From a virus, in IMG/VR virus record IMGVR_UViG_3300020596_000011, positions 83,887 to 147,886 of that record: a DNA stretch of 64,000 nucleotides. One strand, given 5' to 3'. Below, in pieces: positions 23,948 through 31,918 of the stretch. A model generated the notes under the pieces. The model made no database searches. It saw nothing but the letters and a program-made list of their open reading frames with translations, and was not told the origin of the DNA. Every line of letters begins with the position of its first letter. Within the stretch, counting starts at the first letter, position 1. A program made the position numbers and the translations under genes.

Positions 23948-25078
23948 TCATATTTTTATTAAATGAAACCTATGCTGCGTTCTCACCAAATCCCACGCAA
24001 TCTCTAAGTCGGATAGCACAACGACATCGAGGTTGTTTCCGTGGTCTTTATAAATTTTGTTCATCATGGCGTCCGAGATTACTGTTCCACCCCCGCCTAC
24101 AAACGCTTTAGCATCCAAACTAAATGGTCGGATATCCGCATCAAACGTGTAAGTCGCTAGAAGCTTACCGCTCGCTTCCATGTGCTTGCAGCCTGCGTAG
24201 AGTTGAGAGAGTGTCTCAGGATTACACATAGATCCCGACACGTCAAGTAGTAGGACCGCTTGCCTTGTCCTTCCAGGTACTCTCTTAACGCCTGGAAGAT
24301 ACCCGTAGGCGTGGTTAATTGCGCTGCACGTGTAATGCGACTGTGGGTTTTTGAGGCTTAGCCTTTTTGTTACAATCCGCACTTGCTCTAGCGCATCGCG
24401 GATTGTCTTCATAAGTTTCGCCCTAGGGTCAAACGTCAGGTCGCTGTCCATAGCTTGGTGACCAGCGGTAGTCCCCATTCTTTGCGCAACGTCTTTCGCT
24501 GTCATAAGCTTATGCCTAATTAAGTCACCCACACCGTCTTCAATTTCGTGCTCGTCAAAAGACGGGGGGAGTTCGTCCGCAATGTCTAAGATCCGGTTGT
24601 AATAGTACACCCAGTCTTGGTTTCGCTCCAAGACGACGTGGGTGACGTTTGAGTGCTCTTTTGCCTTCCGGTCTATGGTCTCCTGCAAAGATTCCACGGT
24701 AACCATACCACCCAGCACGTCCTTAGTGGCTTGGGCTTCCGTTGGAAATAACCTGATAAGGTCTTCATGCAACGCTGCGTCCATGGCCGCGTTCGCAATC
24801 CGCTTTTCAAACTTAGACATCTTTTGCATCTCTAGGTAAGTGGCTATCTGGTATATGTGGCGGATTTCGTGGCATAAGACAAACAAAAACGTATCTTTGC
24901 TTGAGCACACGGCGTCACCCAAGGTGATCGAGATCCCGCTTGGAGTAAACCGCACACTGGCAGACGGCGTCTCCGAATTGTGTGACACCGACACTTGCTG
25001 GAGTAGCGCGAGGGTGTGATACATCCGCATTCTTGCCAGGGTCGTTACCGCGTGTTCGCGCAAGTTACTAATGTCCAT
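23948..25078 (-). CDS. VWA-domain protein with N-terminal HExxH metallopeptidase-like domain
   Basis: 376 residues. HEIRH at 70-74 lies in an N-terminal domain of the type that precedes VWA modules in the VWA-like/DUF2201 families. The C-terminal VWA domain has a complete MIDAS start (LLLDVSGSM, near residue 275) and later VVLSDLEI. It pairs with the MoxR-type ATPase encoded just downstream, the standard MoxR-VWA couple. Whether the HExxH site cleaves anything is unknown. ATG at 25078 abuts the ligase stop. Confidence 0.8.
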   Translation of the reverse strand: MDISNLREHAVTTLARMRMYHTLALLQQVSVSHNSETPSASVRFTPSGISITLGDAVCSSKDTFLFVLCHEIRHIYQIATYLEMQKMSKFEKRIANAAMDAALHEDLIRLFPTEAQATKDVLGGMVTVESLQETIDRKAKEHSNVTHVVLERNQDWVYYYNRILDIADELPPSFDEHEIEDGVGDLIRHKLMTAKDVAQRMGTTAGHQAMDSDLTFDPRAKLMKTIRDALEQVRIVTKRLSLKNPQSHYTCSAINHAYGYLPGVKRVPGRTRQAVLLLDVSGSMCNPETLSQLYAGCKHMEASGKLLATYTFDADIRPFSLDAKAFVGGGGTVISDAMMNKIYKDHGNNLDVVVLSDLEIAWDLVRTQHRFHLIKI

Positions 25079-25968
25079 TACAAATCCCTTTCATCACGAA
25101 AGCCCAAAAACACAGGAAACCGCGGGCGACCTTCCGATCCCACACCCTGAAACTTAAACTTCACATGTCGACCTAGCAGCCGGTCTTTCTCCGACCAGTA
25201 AGACTTTCGAAGACCGTGGGTAAGCCCATCACCGGTGCCGAGCTTAAACTCCAAGCCCTTCCACGCCACGACTAACGCGCCGAGGGTATCTTTACCGACC
25301 ATGCCGTCTTGGTGAGACGATCGTTTCGTAGTCCCCAGCTCAGACACTTGTACAACGTTGGTATTCTGCATTTGTTCTTCATACCCGACGACCAGACCTT
25401 CATCGTCCTCGAAAAACTTAACTTTAAGCAAAATTTCTTCTTTTAAAGTAGAGCGTCCGAATTTGTAGCGTCCTTTTGGATCTCTTAGCATCGCGCCCTC
25501 GAGCCCAAGGTCGACCCAATGCTGTGCTTGAGCAAGCGCCTCTTCGGCACCGGTCACAGTGAAATAAGACAGAAAACATACATGCGGGGGTTCCTTCGCC
25601 GCAAGAATGCGTGCTAAGCCCATCGCCCGCTCTTCATAATGTGCTTCGCCTATCTGGTCAAAAACCCAATACGTAAAAAATGGAGTTCCGGCTACGCTCA
25701 TGACCGCTGATTGTGTTTGGTTGAAGTCACAACCGTTCACCATGATTTCACCGTCCATGCCGTCAAGCTCGGGCATCAAGTAGACAAGAGCTTCGAGTTG
25801 CTCGCGTATGTATGTGTTTGGGATAGGCTTCAGTTTGCGGGATACGGCTTTACCGTTCAACAGGATGCAACGTATACCATCCAGCTTTGTCGAGATAAGC
25901 TTTGGGTATTTGAGTTTTGAGAGGTCGTCGGCTTTTTCAGCGAGTAAAGGTTTAAACTGTTTCGTCAT
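25078..25968 (-). CDS. ATP-dependent DNA ligase
   Basis: ATG at 25968 has GGAG seven bases upstream and is preferred over the ATG at 25980. 296 residues. Nucleotidyltransferase motifs in order: KLDGIR with Lys28 as the adenylated residue, ELDGMDGEIM (motif III region), EGAMLRDPKGRYKFGRS (motif IV) and EEILLKVK (motif V), then an OB-type C-terminal domain ending RFPVFLGFRD. The length fits small phage ligases. It seals nicks in replication and recombination. First gene after promoter site D. Confidence 0.92.
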   Translation of the reverse strand: MTKQFKPLLAEKADDLSKLKYPKLISTKLDGIRCILLNGKAVSRKLKPIPNTYIREQLEALVYLMPELDGMDGEIMVNGCDFNQTQSAVMSVAGTPFFTYWVFDQIGEAHYEERAMGLARILAAKEPPHVCFLSYFTVTGAEEALAQAQHWVDLGLEGAMLRDPKGRYKFGRSTLKEEILLKVKFFEDDEGLVVGYEEQMQNTNVVQVSELGTTKRSSHQDGMVGKDTLGALVVAWKGLEFKLGTGDGLTHGLRKSYWSEKDRLLGRHVKFKFQGVGSEGRPRFPVFLGFRDERDL

Positions 25969-25986
25969 AACGCACTCCATTAAGGT

Positions 25987-26023
25987 CTATCAGAGGTATC
26001 GCCAGTCTGTGCCAAAACTTGAG
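25987..26023 (-). promoter_or_regulatory. Minus-strand promoter, CTCAAGTTTTG...TAG family (site D)
   Basis: On the minus strand: CTCAAGTTTTGG, then CGATACC, TCTGAT and AG, 19 bases before the ligase start. Same spacing as sites C and E. Confidence 0.55.
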
Positions 26024-26153
26024 AGAAAAGTTTTAAGGTTTTGATCATAGCTGAGGTTTTAGTCAAAAGTCCAGCAATTCTTCTCATTTTGCGCTCTTGC
26101 CTGACACTCAGCTCAAAGATGTTGTTTGGGCACCTAGTCAACTCTGGCCGGTT

Positions 26154-26161
26154 GGTAAAAT
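26154..26161 (+). promoter_or_regulatory. GTAAAAT-type promoter
   Basis: GGTAAAAT lies 26 bases before the GTG at 26187 and 9 bases before a strong AGAGGGGGG ribosome-binding site. Confidence 0.45.
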
Positions 26162-26186
26162 GCTAAATAATAAGAGGGGGGTCGGC

Positions 26187-26507
26187 GTGGACGTAATTGA
26201 TTGGATCTTTAAAAGCATTCAGGGCGGTAACACGGCACTCGCCATAGCTATAGTATCAGGTGCCGCGTTATACGGTATTTGGCAGCTCGCTATGCGCTTT
26301 TTAAGGTTTTTAACTACCCTTTTTAAAAACACGAATGCAGAACTATGCTCTATGAAAGAGATGTTTGTCGGCTTAACCAAAGAAGTCGAGAAGTTAAACC
26401 TCGTGTTAGAGAAAACCGTAGAACTCAGCTCTCAGCGCTTTGGTCACCTCGAGCACCGTGTCAGCCGCCTAGAGAATCGTGTCGACGTTTTACAAGATAA
26501 AGACTAA
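26187..26507 (+). CDS. Single-pass membrane protein with coiled coil
   Basis: The GTG at 26187 sits six bases after AGAGGGGGG; the upstream in-frame TTG/ATG lie before or inside the promoter. 106 residues: one membrane segment (NTALAIAIVSGAALYGIWQLAMRF) then a coiled coil (LTKEVEKLNLVLEKTVELSSQ ... RVSRLENRVDVLQDKD). The plan resembles phage inner-membrane accessory or i-spanin-like proteins. The next gene encodes an exported metallopeptidase-like protein, so a lysis or envelope role is possible. Confidence 0.6.
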   Translation: MDVIDWIFKSIQGGNTALAIAIVSGAALYGIWQLAMRFLRFLTTLFKNTNAELCSMKEMFVGLTKEVEKLNLVLEKTVELSSQRFGHLEHRVSRLENRVDVLQDKD

Positions 26508-26511
26508 CAAT

Positions 26512-27120
26512 ATGACTATCATCGGTATTTTTGTTGCCCTCTTTATCGGTTTAGGTGTGTCTTCTGTTGCTGGCAGGTCAGGGTACATTGACCCTATCAT
26601 GCTGACCGGCGACGGTATCAGCGACCCGTTGATTAAAGCCGAAGCTGCCGAGTTCATTCAAGCTTGTGAGCGAAGAGGGGTAATGGAGCCCTGTGAATTG
26701 GGCGTGGGATTTATCACGCGCGGCGAGTTTTGGCATGAAGACGCATTCAACACGCTACCAGGATCGGACGGCGCAGCGGGTATTACGTACAGTTCGTTTG
26801 TCACACCTTTCAAAAACATCTTTATTCAAGCGCACTTGCAGTATGCGTTGACGGATCGGGCCTTAAAAAACCTGATCTGGCACGAACTAGCGCATGCCGT
26901 GTTTCAGGCGGAGCACGACGACTTGTCCCCGCATCTCATGAATTCCGGTTTTGGGATCTACGAGCTAGAAAAAGAGCGGATGTCGTGGGATATCTTGGAA
27001 GAACACTTGTTTCGCAACTACGGGTTTCCCAACACTCAAAAATTAAAGTTTCATTGTAACTTAAACGACTTACGGGCTTTGGGTACCCTTCTCATTGCGG
27101 GCTACTGCACAAACCCCTAG
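26512..27120 (+). CDS. Exported metzincin-like metallopeptidase
   Basis: 202 residues beginning with a signal peptide (MTIIGIFVALFIGLGVSSVAG, likely cleavage after VAG). The zinc signature is HELAHAVFQAEHDD, an HExxH helix with the third ligand (Glu or His) at +11/+12, followed by PHLMNSG, which looks like the Met-turn of metzincins. Spacing is one residue off the classical HExxHxxGxxH, so the third ligand is uncertain. Four Cys could form disulfides. Cell-envelope or host surface protein cleavage is plausible; the substrate is unknown. The ribosome-binding site is weak. Confidence 0.6.
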   Translation: MTIIGIFVALFIGLGVSSVAGRSGYIDPIMLTGDGISDPLIKAEAAEFIQACERRGVMEPCELGVGFITRGEFWHEDAFNTLPGSDGAAGITYSSFVTPFKNIFIQAHLQYALTDRALKNLIWHELAHAVFQAEHDDLSPHLMNSGFGIYELEKERMSWDILEEHLFRNYGFPNTQKLKFHCNLNDLRALGTLLIAGYCTNP

Positions 27121-27123
27121 GCT

Positions 27124-27726
27124 TCATTTCACACGCTGTAGCTCAACTAGTAAAAACTTAACACAGTCTTCCACCCAGGCTTCCCACGTCTCTAGTGGAA
27201 GCCCTTGCTTTAAGTGTAACAGCGCAGCAAAAGCTCCGCTGCCGTAGTCCCACCAAGAACAGCACGACACGATAGCTTTTACAGGTGCCGAGGGGTCTGA
27301 GGTAAACATTGTGAACGTCTGTTTGTGCGATTGTTCCGCGAGTGCTTTTTGAAGCGCCATCAATGGCTCTGAGCAGAGAGAATCTTTTCCTACTACCCGT
27401 TTAAGCTCTTTGTAAAGCAATTCGGTAAAAAGACCCTGTACTTCTGAATAAGTACGTATTCTTTCAAAAATGAAAACACAGAGTTTTGCGGAAATTTCCT
27501 CTGGGAATAGCGTAGGGGTACGCAATATGAGGTCTAAGCGACCTAGGCACGTAAACTTGTAGGAAGAGAGCACATCCTCTATCGTCCCCGCCCAACTTGG
27601 AGAAAAGGGAAGGTTCAGCCCTGCTGGGTGGTAGCGAAACGACACAGCAGTTAGGGCGCGATCAAGCTTTGGTGGATTTTTTTGCACGTTTTGGGCTTTT
27701 TGGTGGAGGTGGGGGTAGATTTTCAA
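27124..27726 (-). CDS. Unknown protein, up to 200 aa
   Basis: The start is uncertain: a TTG at 27726 (GAAG upstream) overlaps the preceding gene by 65 bases; GTGs at 27687 and 27645 are alternatives. The convincing protein begins about VSFRYHPAGLNLPFSPSW and is helical with several Trp/Cys (CCSWWDYGSGAFAALLHL). No motif recognised. It converges with the metzincin-like gene. Confidence 0.5.
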   Translation of the reverse strand: MKIYPHLHQKAQNVQKNPPKLDRALTAVSFRYHPAGLNLPFSPSWAGTIEDVLSSYKFTCLGRLDLILRTPTLFPEEISAKLCVFIFERIRTYSEVQGLFTELLYKELKRVVGKDSLCSEPLMALQKALAEQSHKQTFTMFTSDPSAPVKAIVSCCSWWDYGSGAFAALLHLKQGLPLETWEAWVEDCVKFLLVELQRVK

Positions 27727-28030
27727 GCATTTCTTCGAGTTCTGTATCCGCTACACCGTCTTCTATACCATCGTCTGCACTGTCAGCGCCGTAGACGAGG
27801 TTAAAGGGTAGGCCGAGGGCAGGTGCTTTTGTGGGGAGTTGTATGAGTTCTTGGCATTCGGCCACCGCTTGGACGAGCTTGGCAATTTCTTTCGGGTCGC
27901 TGACGTAAGACATGTTACCGGCAATGTCGTATACGGCACGGTATCCCCGCCCTGTGTCTTTAATCAAAGAAACAAACTGGGGGTTAATATAAAGAGTCTT
28001 TTTCATGGAGTCTTGTATACTCAGTATCAT
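27662..28030 (-). CDS. Unknown protein with Pro/Lys tail, 122 aa
   Basis: ATG at 28030 overlaps the previous stop (ATGA) and has AAGGCG upstream. The N-terminus (MILSIQDSMKKTLYINPQFVSLIKD) and following RGYRAVYDIAGNMSYVSDPKEIAKLVQ suggest a small alpha/beta domain; the C-terminus is low complexity (LPPPPPKSPKRAKKSTKA). Function unknown. Confidence 0.6.
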   Translation of the reverse strand: MILSIQDSMKKTLYINPQFVSLIKDTGRGYRAVYDIAGNMSYVSDPKEIAKLVQAVAECQELIQLPTKAPALGLPFNLVYGADSADDGIEDGVADTELEEMLENLPPPPPKSPKRAKKSTKA

Positions 28031-28248
28031 TTTTTCGCCTTTTTCTTCTGGTCGACAACCGGAACCTTGTTGCGCTCTGTAAGCCTTGCACCGCCGTGGC
28101 ATAAGTTCCACTCTTTTCCTTTATGCATTTCGGTCATGGTAGCTATAAAATCTTCCCAGGTCTCATGCTCTTCTTTGAAATACTCCGTAATCACTATCAA
28201 ATTTCCGTCCGCTGTGGGTCCGTTGAGCTGATTTCGGTGTACTCGCAA
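28027..28248 (-). CDS. Small protein from TTG start, 73 aa
   Basis: A TTG at 28248 lies six bases after AAGGAG; the long open frame upstream is only a shadow of the divergent plus-strand gene. Product MRVHRNQLNGPTADGNLIVITEYFKEEHETWEDF... ends in a Lys-rich tail (QKKKAKK). Function unknown. Confidence 0.6.
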   Translation of the reverse strand: MRVHRNQLNGPTADGNLIVITEYFKEEHETWEDFIATMTEMHKGKEWNLCHGGARLTERNKVPVVDQKKKAKK

Positions 28249-28290
28249 TCGGTTCTCCTTTGTGTCTACAGCTATTTTAGGCTGTCGGGG

Positions 28291-28297
28291 GTAAAAT
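28291..28297 (+). promoter_or_regulatory. GTAAAAT-type promoter
   Basis: GTAAAATG lies only 18 bases before the ATG at 28316, with AAGGAGG between; a transcript would have a very short leader. No -35 was obvious. Confidence 0.4.
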
Positions 28298-28315
28298 GGC
28301 AAGGAGGAGAAAACT

Positions 28316-28891
28316 ATGAATATTACTTGGAAAATGGCATCATTGGGTGCTTTCGTTGCTATATCGTTGGGCTTTGTAGCCGGTCGTATGACCAACCAAG
28401 CGACTACCACTTCTGTTGTCGACACAAAAACGTCAGAAGTGAGGGAAGTTGAAAATAAACTTGTTGTCGATGTAGTAGCAGACAAGGTGGTGGTGGTCGA
28501 AAAAGGACCTACAAGAACCAGAACAAAAAAGAAAGTTACACGCCCTACAGGTGAAGTCGAAGAGTCAGAGACTGTGGTTGAAGAAGGACCTGTAAAAGTC
28601 GTCGAAACTGACAAAGGTACGTCTAAGCTGGTTGTAGACGAGAAGTCTAAGACAGCGATAAAAACCGAAACACGCACAGAGACGACGAGTACGCCACCGA
28701 GAAACTGGTTGGTTGGTGGGTCTGTATCTTACGGATTGACAGATGCGCTTCAGCAACAATGGCAAAAACCCGACGTGGAAATCCACGCGGGCTATCGAAT
28801 TTTTGGTGGGTCCTACTTCGTCGTACAGACTGGGTTTGATGTTTCAAACCAGAACGTGAAATTAGGCGTGGGTCTGAACGTCACGTTCTAG
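28316..28891 (+). CDS. Membrane-anchored envelope protein with C-terminal beta domain
   Basis: ATG with AAGGAGG upstream. 191 residues: one N-terminal membrane segment (WKMASLGAFVAISLGFVAGRM), a long charged Val/Lys/Glu/Thr stalk (residues 30-125), then a C-terminal domain with alternating hydrophobic strands (NWLVGGSVSYGLTDALQ ... NVKLGVGLNVTF) ending in Phe, as outer-membrane-type strands do. This N-in, stalk, distal-domain plan could span the periplasm. A spanin-like role is possible but unproven. Confidence 0.6.
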   Translation: MNITWKMASLGAFVAISLGFVAGRMTNQATTTSVVDTKTSEVREVENKLVVDVVADKVVVVEKGPTRTRTKKKVTRPTGEVEESETVVEEGPVKVVETDKGTSKLVVDEKSKTAIKTETRTETTSTPPRNWLVGGSVSYGLTDALQQQWQKPDVEIHAGYRIFGGSYFVVQTGFDVSNQNVKLGVGLNVTF

Positions 28892-28893
28892 TG

Positions 28894-29256
28894 TTAGCCG
28901 CGTTTCTTTTTTTCAATGAACAATGCACAGACGTCTAAAGTCGCTTTTAGCGGGTTAGTAACATTCTTCAAGGCCGCGTTAAAGTCTTTTACGATTTCTT
29001 TGGCGTCTTGAAATCCTTTGTTATTCTCCACTTGCTCGGTTTGCGCGTTAATCTCAATCCAAGACGCAGCAGCCATATTTTCAAGTTCGGCTACGGGCTT
29101 GTCGTCCAGTTCTTCAATGCTACCGAATTCGAAACTTTTGGCGATACGCTTAGCTTTCTTTTCGGAAATACCAAACAACCCGATGAGCTTGTCCGCCGTT
29201 GCGCGTACGTCTTCAGCGTGAATTTCTTTAGTAGGTGTAATCTCGTTAACAGACAT
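28894..29256 (-). CDS. Helix-hairpin-helix-like protein, 120 aa
   Basis: The segment LIGLFGISEKKAKRIAKSFEFGSIEELDDKPVAELENM (residues 23-60) resembles a tandem helix-hairpin-helix element used for non-specific DNA binding. The rest is helical. It is the last gene of the UvsX unit, so a recombination accessory role is plausible. Confidence 0.55.
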   Translation of the reverse strand: MSVNEITPTKEIHAEDVRATADKLIGLFGISEKKAKRIAKSFEFGSIEELDDKPVAELENMAAASWIEINAQTEQVENNKGFQDAKEIVKDFNAALKNVTNPLKATLDVCALFIEKKKRG

Positions 29257-29267
29257 TATCGTATCCT

Positions 29268-29789
29268 TTACAAATTAAGTGAGGGGCCAGAAAGAATTGA
29301 GTTTAAAATATCATTTGGAATTTCGCTAGAGCCCGAAGCGGCGTGTTGTCTTTGCTGCGGGCGCTGAGGTGCTTGCGAATTTTGGGCAACTTTACCCAAC
29401 GCGCCTTGCACAGTTTGTGTAAACATTAAAAGATGCTTGTGAGTGGCGTCATGCGTACTGGAGATAACAGATGCCATATGGTCTAGCATCTTGTTCAGTT
29501 CCCCGACGTCTTCGAAAGTTTGTTCGTTAGTTTGCAACGAGATGATTTCTTTTTCGACGGACGCTAAAAACAACTCCCACACGCGAGAACCGCTAGGCTT
29601 CGCTAGAACCAGACTTTTGATGTTGGCGTCACGGATAACTTGAACCATTTCAAAAGACCGTTCGACTCTTTCAATAGCAGATAGAGCTACGGACTTAGGA
29701 GGGGCTAGCTCGGGCAAAGCATTTTCTTGTTCTGTATTCGGACCTAGATTTTCCGAATCCAAAGCTTCTAGTTTTTTGCGTACCGCCAC
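29268..29789 (-). CDS. Unknown helical protein following the recombinase gene, 173 aa
   Basis: GTG at 29789 follows GGAGGGTAAG, which also contains the recombinase stop, so translation is coupled. The product has long helices (VALSAIERVERSFEMVQVIRDANIK; ELNKMLDHMASVISSTHDATHKHLLMFTQTVQGAL) and a Gln/Pro-rich tail (APQRPQQRQ). Function unknown. Confidence 0.6.
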   Translation of the reverse strand: MAVRKKLEALDSENLGPNTEQENALPELAPPKSVALSAIERVERSFEMVQVIRDANIKSLVLAKPSGSRVWELFLASVEKEIISLQTNEQTFEDVGELNKMLDHMASVISSTHDATHKHLLMFTQTVQGALGKVAQNSQAPQRPQQRQHAASGSSEIPNDILNSILSGPSLNL

Positions 29790-29790
29790 C

Positions 29791-30942
29791 TTACCCTCCC
29801 AATTCCATATCAATAATATCGTCGTCTGGAGTATACCCGTTTGGATTTGCCATGCAAGCGGCGACGACCGATCTGTACGCATTCTCGTCGTCACGTAGAG
29901 CTTTCAGGGTTTTCTCTTCACCGTGAAACTTGTGTTCTTTACCATCTACCTGAAACGCCCACCATTGCGGGTTAGATTTTCCCGTATCGGGATTTACAGG
30001 ATGATATACAATCCCGAGTTTTGTAGCGAGAGAAAAAAGGCTCTTGTCTTGCCGAATAATACGGCAGGTATCAAAGTCAGCCATGATCTCAGCGACCTTC
30101 CCCTCCATTGTCCCCCGCGACTTAACGATCTTGATGCGGACGGTCTTGCCCGTAGCGACTAAAGAGTCACGCTCTTTCGATTCAATGATATTACCCGTGT
30201 TATCGACCTGCGATTCCTTACGGTTTACCGTCTCTGTAAGGAGCATACACTCAGCCTGAAACCGTAGTTTCTGGCCGCCTGTGATGATCCACTTGTTACC
30301 CGTTTTCTGGAAATCCATATCTTCGATTGCGTGCTGGATCAGGAAAATAGTCACGTCGTATTTAGCGGCAAGGTCGTTTAAAAACTTAGACAGGGTACCA
30401 ACAACTTTTGCCATACCGCCGAACTTGTTCCCAGCGTCTTCGATGTTCCCTTCTGCGATCTTTTTGAGTGCGTGAGGGTCTTGTAGACCCCCTAAAGAAT
30501 CTACGATAATAGCTGCTATCTTACCTTCGCCCGCTTTTAGACTGTCTTCAATAGTCTGCAACGTGCCAAAAACTTCGTCCACCTTTGAAGACGAAAAAAT
30601 GGCAGTTCTTTCGAGGTCAATGCCGAATTTACGGAGACGCGATACACGCTCGGGCATGTTGTAATAGTGTTCAATGTCTTTGATAATAATGATGGAATCC
30701 GGTATTGCTCTCTGAAGCTTTGCGGCGGCAAGAGTGGCAAGAAACGACTTACCCGAGCCCGAAGGTCCGGCCAGTACGTTCAAACGGCCTCGGAAAAATC
30801 CACCCCCTAAAGCCCATTCTAAAAACGGCTCGTCGATCTTGACGAATGTAGGCGGGCGAGATGTGTCTTTTTCGATTGCGGCGGCGCTTGTCGCACCGTC
30901 CATTTTTTTAAGCAATGAACTCATAAACTTGGGTGTAGCCAT
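29791..30942 (-). CDS. uvsX: RecA/UvsX-type recombinase
   Basis: 383 residues. Walker A GPSGSGKS at 59-66, a catalytic-Glu-type segment DIEHYY, Walker B IAAIIVDSLGG, and a loop-2-like region ending GGQKLRFQAECML before a C-terminal domain. The N-terminal LEWALGGGFFRGRLNVLAG is the usual lead-in of UvsX/RecA. It forms filaments on ssDNA for strand exchange and recombination-dependent replication. ATG has AGGAG nine bases upstream. Upstream in the same string are a ClpP-like gene and a gp32-like candidate; it is separated from the former by a terminator. Confidence 0.88.
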   Translation of the reverse strand: MATPKFMSSLLKKMDGATSAAAIEKDTSRPPTFVKIDEPFLEWALGGGFFRGRLNVLAGPSGSGKSFLATLAAAKLQRAIPDSIIIIKDIEHYYNMPERVSRLRKFGIDLERTAIFSSSKVDEVFGTLQTIEDSLKAGEGKIAAIIVDSLGGLQDPHALKKIAEGNIEDAGNKFGGMAKVVGTLSKFLNDLAAKYDVTIFLIQHAIEDMDFQKTGNKWIITGGQKLRFQAECMLLTETVNRKESQVDNTGNIIESKERDSLVATGKTVRIKIVKSRGTMEGKVAEIMADFDTCRIIRQDKSLFSLATKLGIVYHPVNPDTGKSNPQWWAFQVDGKEHKFHGEEKTLKALRDDENAYRSVVAACMANPNGYTPDDDIIDMELGG

Positions 30943-30954
30943 TCACAAACTCCT

Positions 30955-30978
30955 AAAAAAGAAAGAGGCAAAGCCTCT
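30955..30978 (-). terminator. Rho-independent terminator after the ClpP-like gene
   Basis: On the minus strand AGAGGC-TTT-GCCTCT is followed by TTCTTTTTT. It lies between the ClpP-like stop and the recombinase ribosome-binding site. Confidence 0.75.
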
Positions 30979-31003
30979 AGTGTTACAAAAGTGCAAGCTG
31001 AAA

Positions 31004-31822
31004 CTATTTACGAATTCTCGCCTGAGTAGTCACGTTATCACGTATGTTCAAAGAGTCAACAAAGCTCTTAAACTGCATATCTGTACCTGAAAAGCGCTTA
31101 GCTTTTACGTCCAATGGGGCTGAGACTAGGGGACACGCAGACCAAGTCACTTGAAACTGGCCAAAAGGCGTATTCAGAATCTCCTCTAGGGTCTCTTTAA
31201 AAGCTTTCTTGGAGCAAGTAAGGTTAGCGTTACGGTCGGTCACACCTTCTTCAGCGAGGTCCGTACCAAACGACCACCAGTCACTTCGTGTTTTTGCTTT
31301 AAAAGCCGCGTACGAAATACCGATGCGCTTTGCTTGCGCAATATCCATCAGCTCTGCCATGCGTGTGAGAAATTTAACGAACGATTCTGCATTCGGTGCT
31401 TGCTGCTGGTTCAGCCCGTAGGACGTAACATGCTGCATCGAGATCGACGAGTAATTTGAAAGCCTTAAGTCGCACGCTTCAAGAATTACAAATGCCATGG
31501 AGATTGCGATGTCCGCAAAACATGTGATCTTCTTTTCTGACGCGCGAATATAGCTGATAGCTTTCATTCCGGCTAGAACTGATCCACCTGGAGAAGTGAT
31601 AACGACAAACACTTCGTCGCTAGGACTATTGGCGATGTCTTTTATTAACTTTGAGACGCTCTTGTCGTCTACTGGGCCTCTCAGGGTGACCGTGTTGCTA
31701 GGGTCAAGCTCGATGGTGTCTGGAGTTTTTGGAAGATTCTTTTTTTCCCTAAACTCAAACCCCAGGGCGGTACCGGAAAACAAACTCATTGCGACTAACG
31801 CCGAAACGCAAAACTTGAACAT
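31004..31822 (-). CDS. Secreted ClpP/SppA-like serine peptidase
   Basis: 272 residues with a clear signal peptide (MFKFCVSALVAMSLFSGTALG). The ClpP/crotonase fold is marked by SPGGSVLAG (78-85), the catalytic-Ser helix ADIAISMAFVIL (Ser108) and SISMQHV (His131); the family normally adds an acidic residue after a further helix, possibly in the MAELMDIAQAKRIG region. ClpP-fold peptidases of this layout cleave peptides; the signal peptide puts this one in the periplasm or envelope, unlike phage head proteases. Flanked on both sides by terminators and with its own promoter-like upstream region, so it is a single-gene unit among DNA-metabolism genes. Confidence 0.75.
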   Translation of the reverse strand: MFKFCVSALVAMSLFSGTALGFEFREKKNLPKTPDTIELDPSNTVTLRGPVDDKSVSKLIKDIANSPSDEVFVVITSPGGSVLAGMKAISYIRASEKKITCFADIAISMAFVILEACDLRLSNYSSISMQHVTSYGLNQQQAPNAESFVKFLTRMAELMDIAQAKRIGISYAAFKAKTRSDWWSFGTDLAEEGVTDRNANLTCSKKAFKETLEEILNTPFGQFQVTWSACPLVSAPLDVKAKRFSGTDMQFKSFVDSLNIRDNVTTQARIRK

Positions 31823-31852
31823 ACGTGTCCTTTCTAATGGAAGACTACTTAA

Positions 31853-31881
31853 ACATTACCATGTTTTTGTGAAATAATCAA
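31853..31881 (-). promoter_or_regulatory. Sigma70-like promoter of the ClpP-like gene
   Basis: On the minus strand TTGATT, 17 bases, TAATGT, 31 bases before the start at 31822. Confidence 0.45.
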
Positions 31882-31885
31882 AATT

Positions 31886-31915
31886 GGAAAACAGAGGGTG
31901 GGTGCGCCACCCTCT
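31886..31915 (-). terminator. Hairpin terminator after the 31919-32431 gene
   Basis: AGAGGGTGG (31893-31901) and CCACCCTCT (31907-31915) form a perfect 9-bp stem with a five-base loop right after the minus-strand stop; on the minus strand GTTTTCC follows. Confidence 0.65.
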
Positions 31916-31918
31916 TTG

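Noticed and set aside
28249-28677. Upstream extension of the 73-residue minus gene
   Set aside because: It is the mirror of the plus-strand membrane protein; a TTG with AAGGAG at 28248 explains the start.
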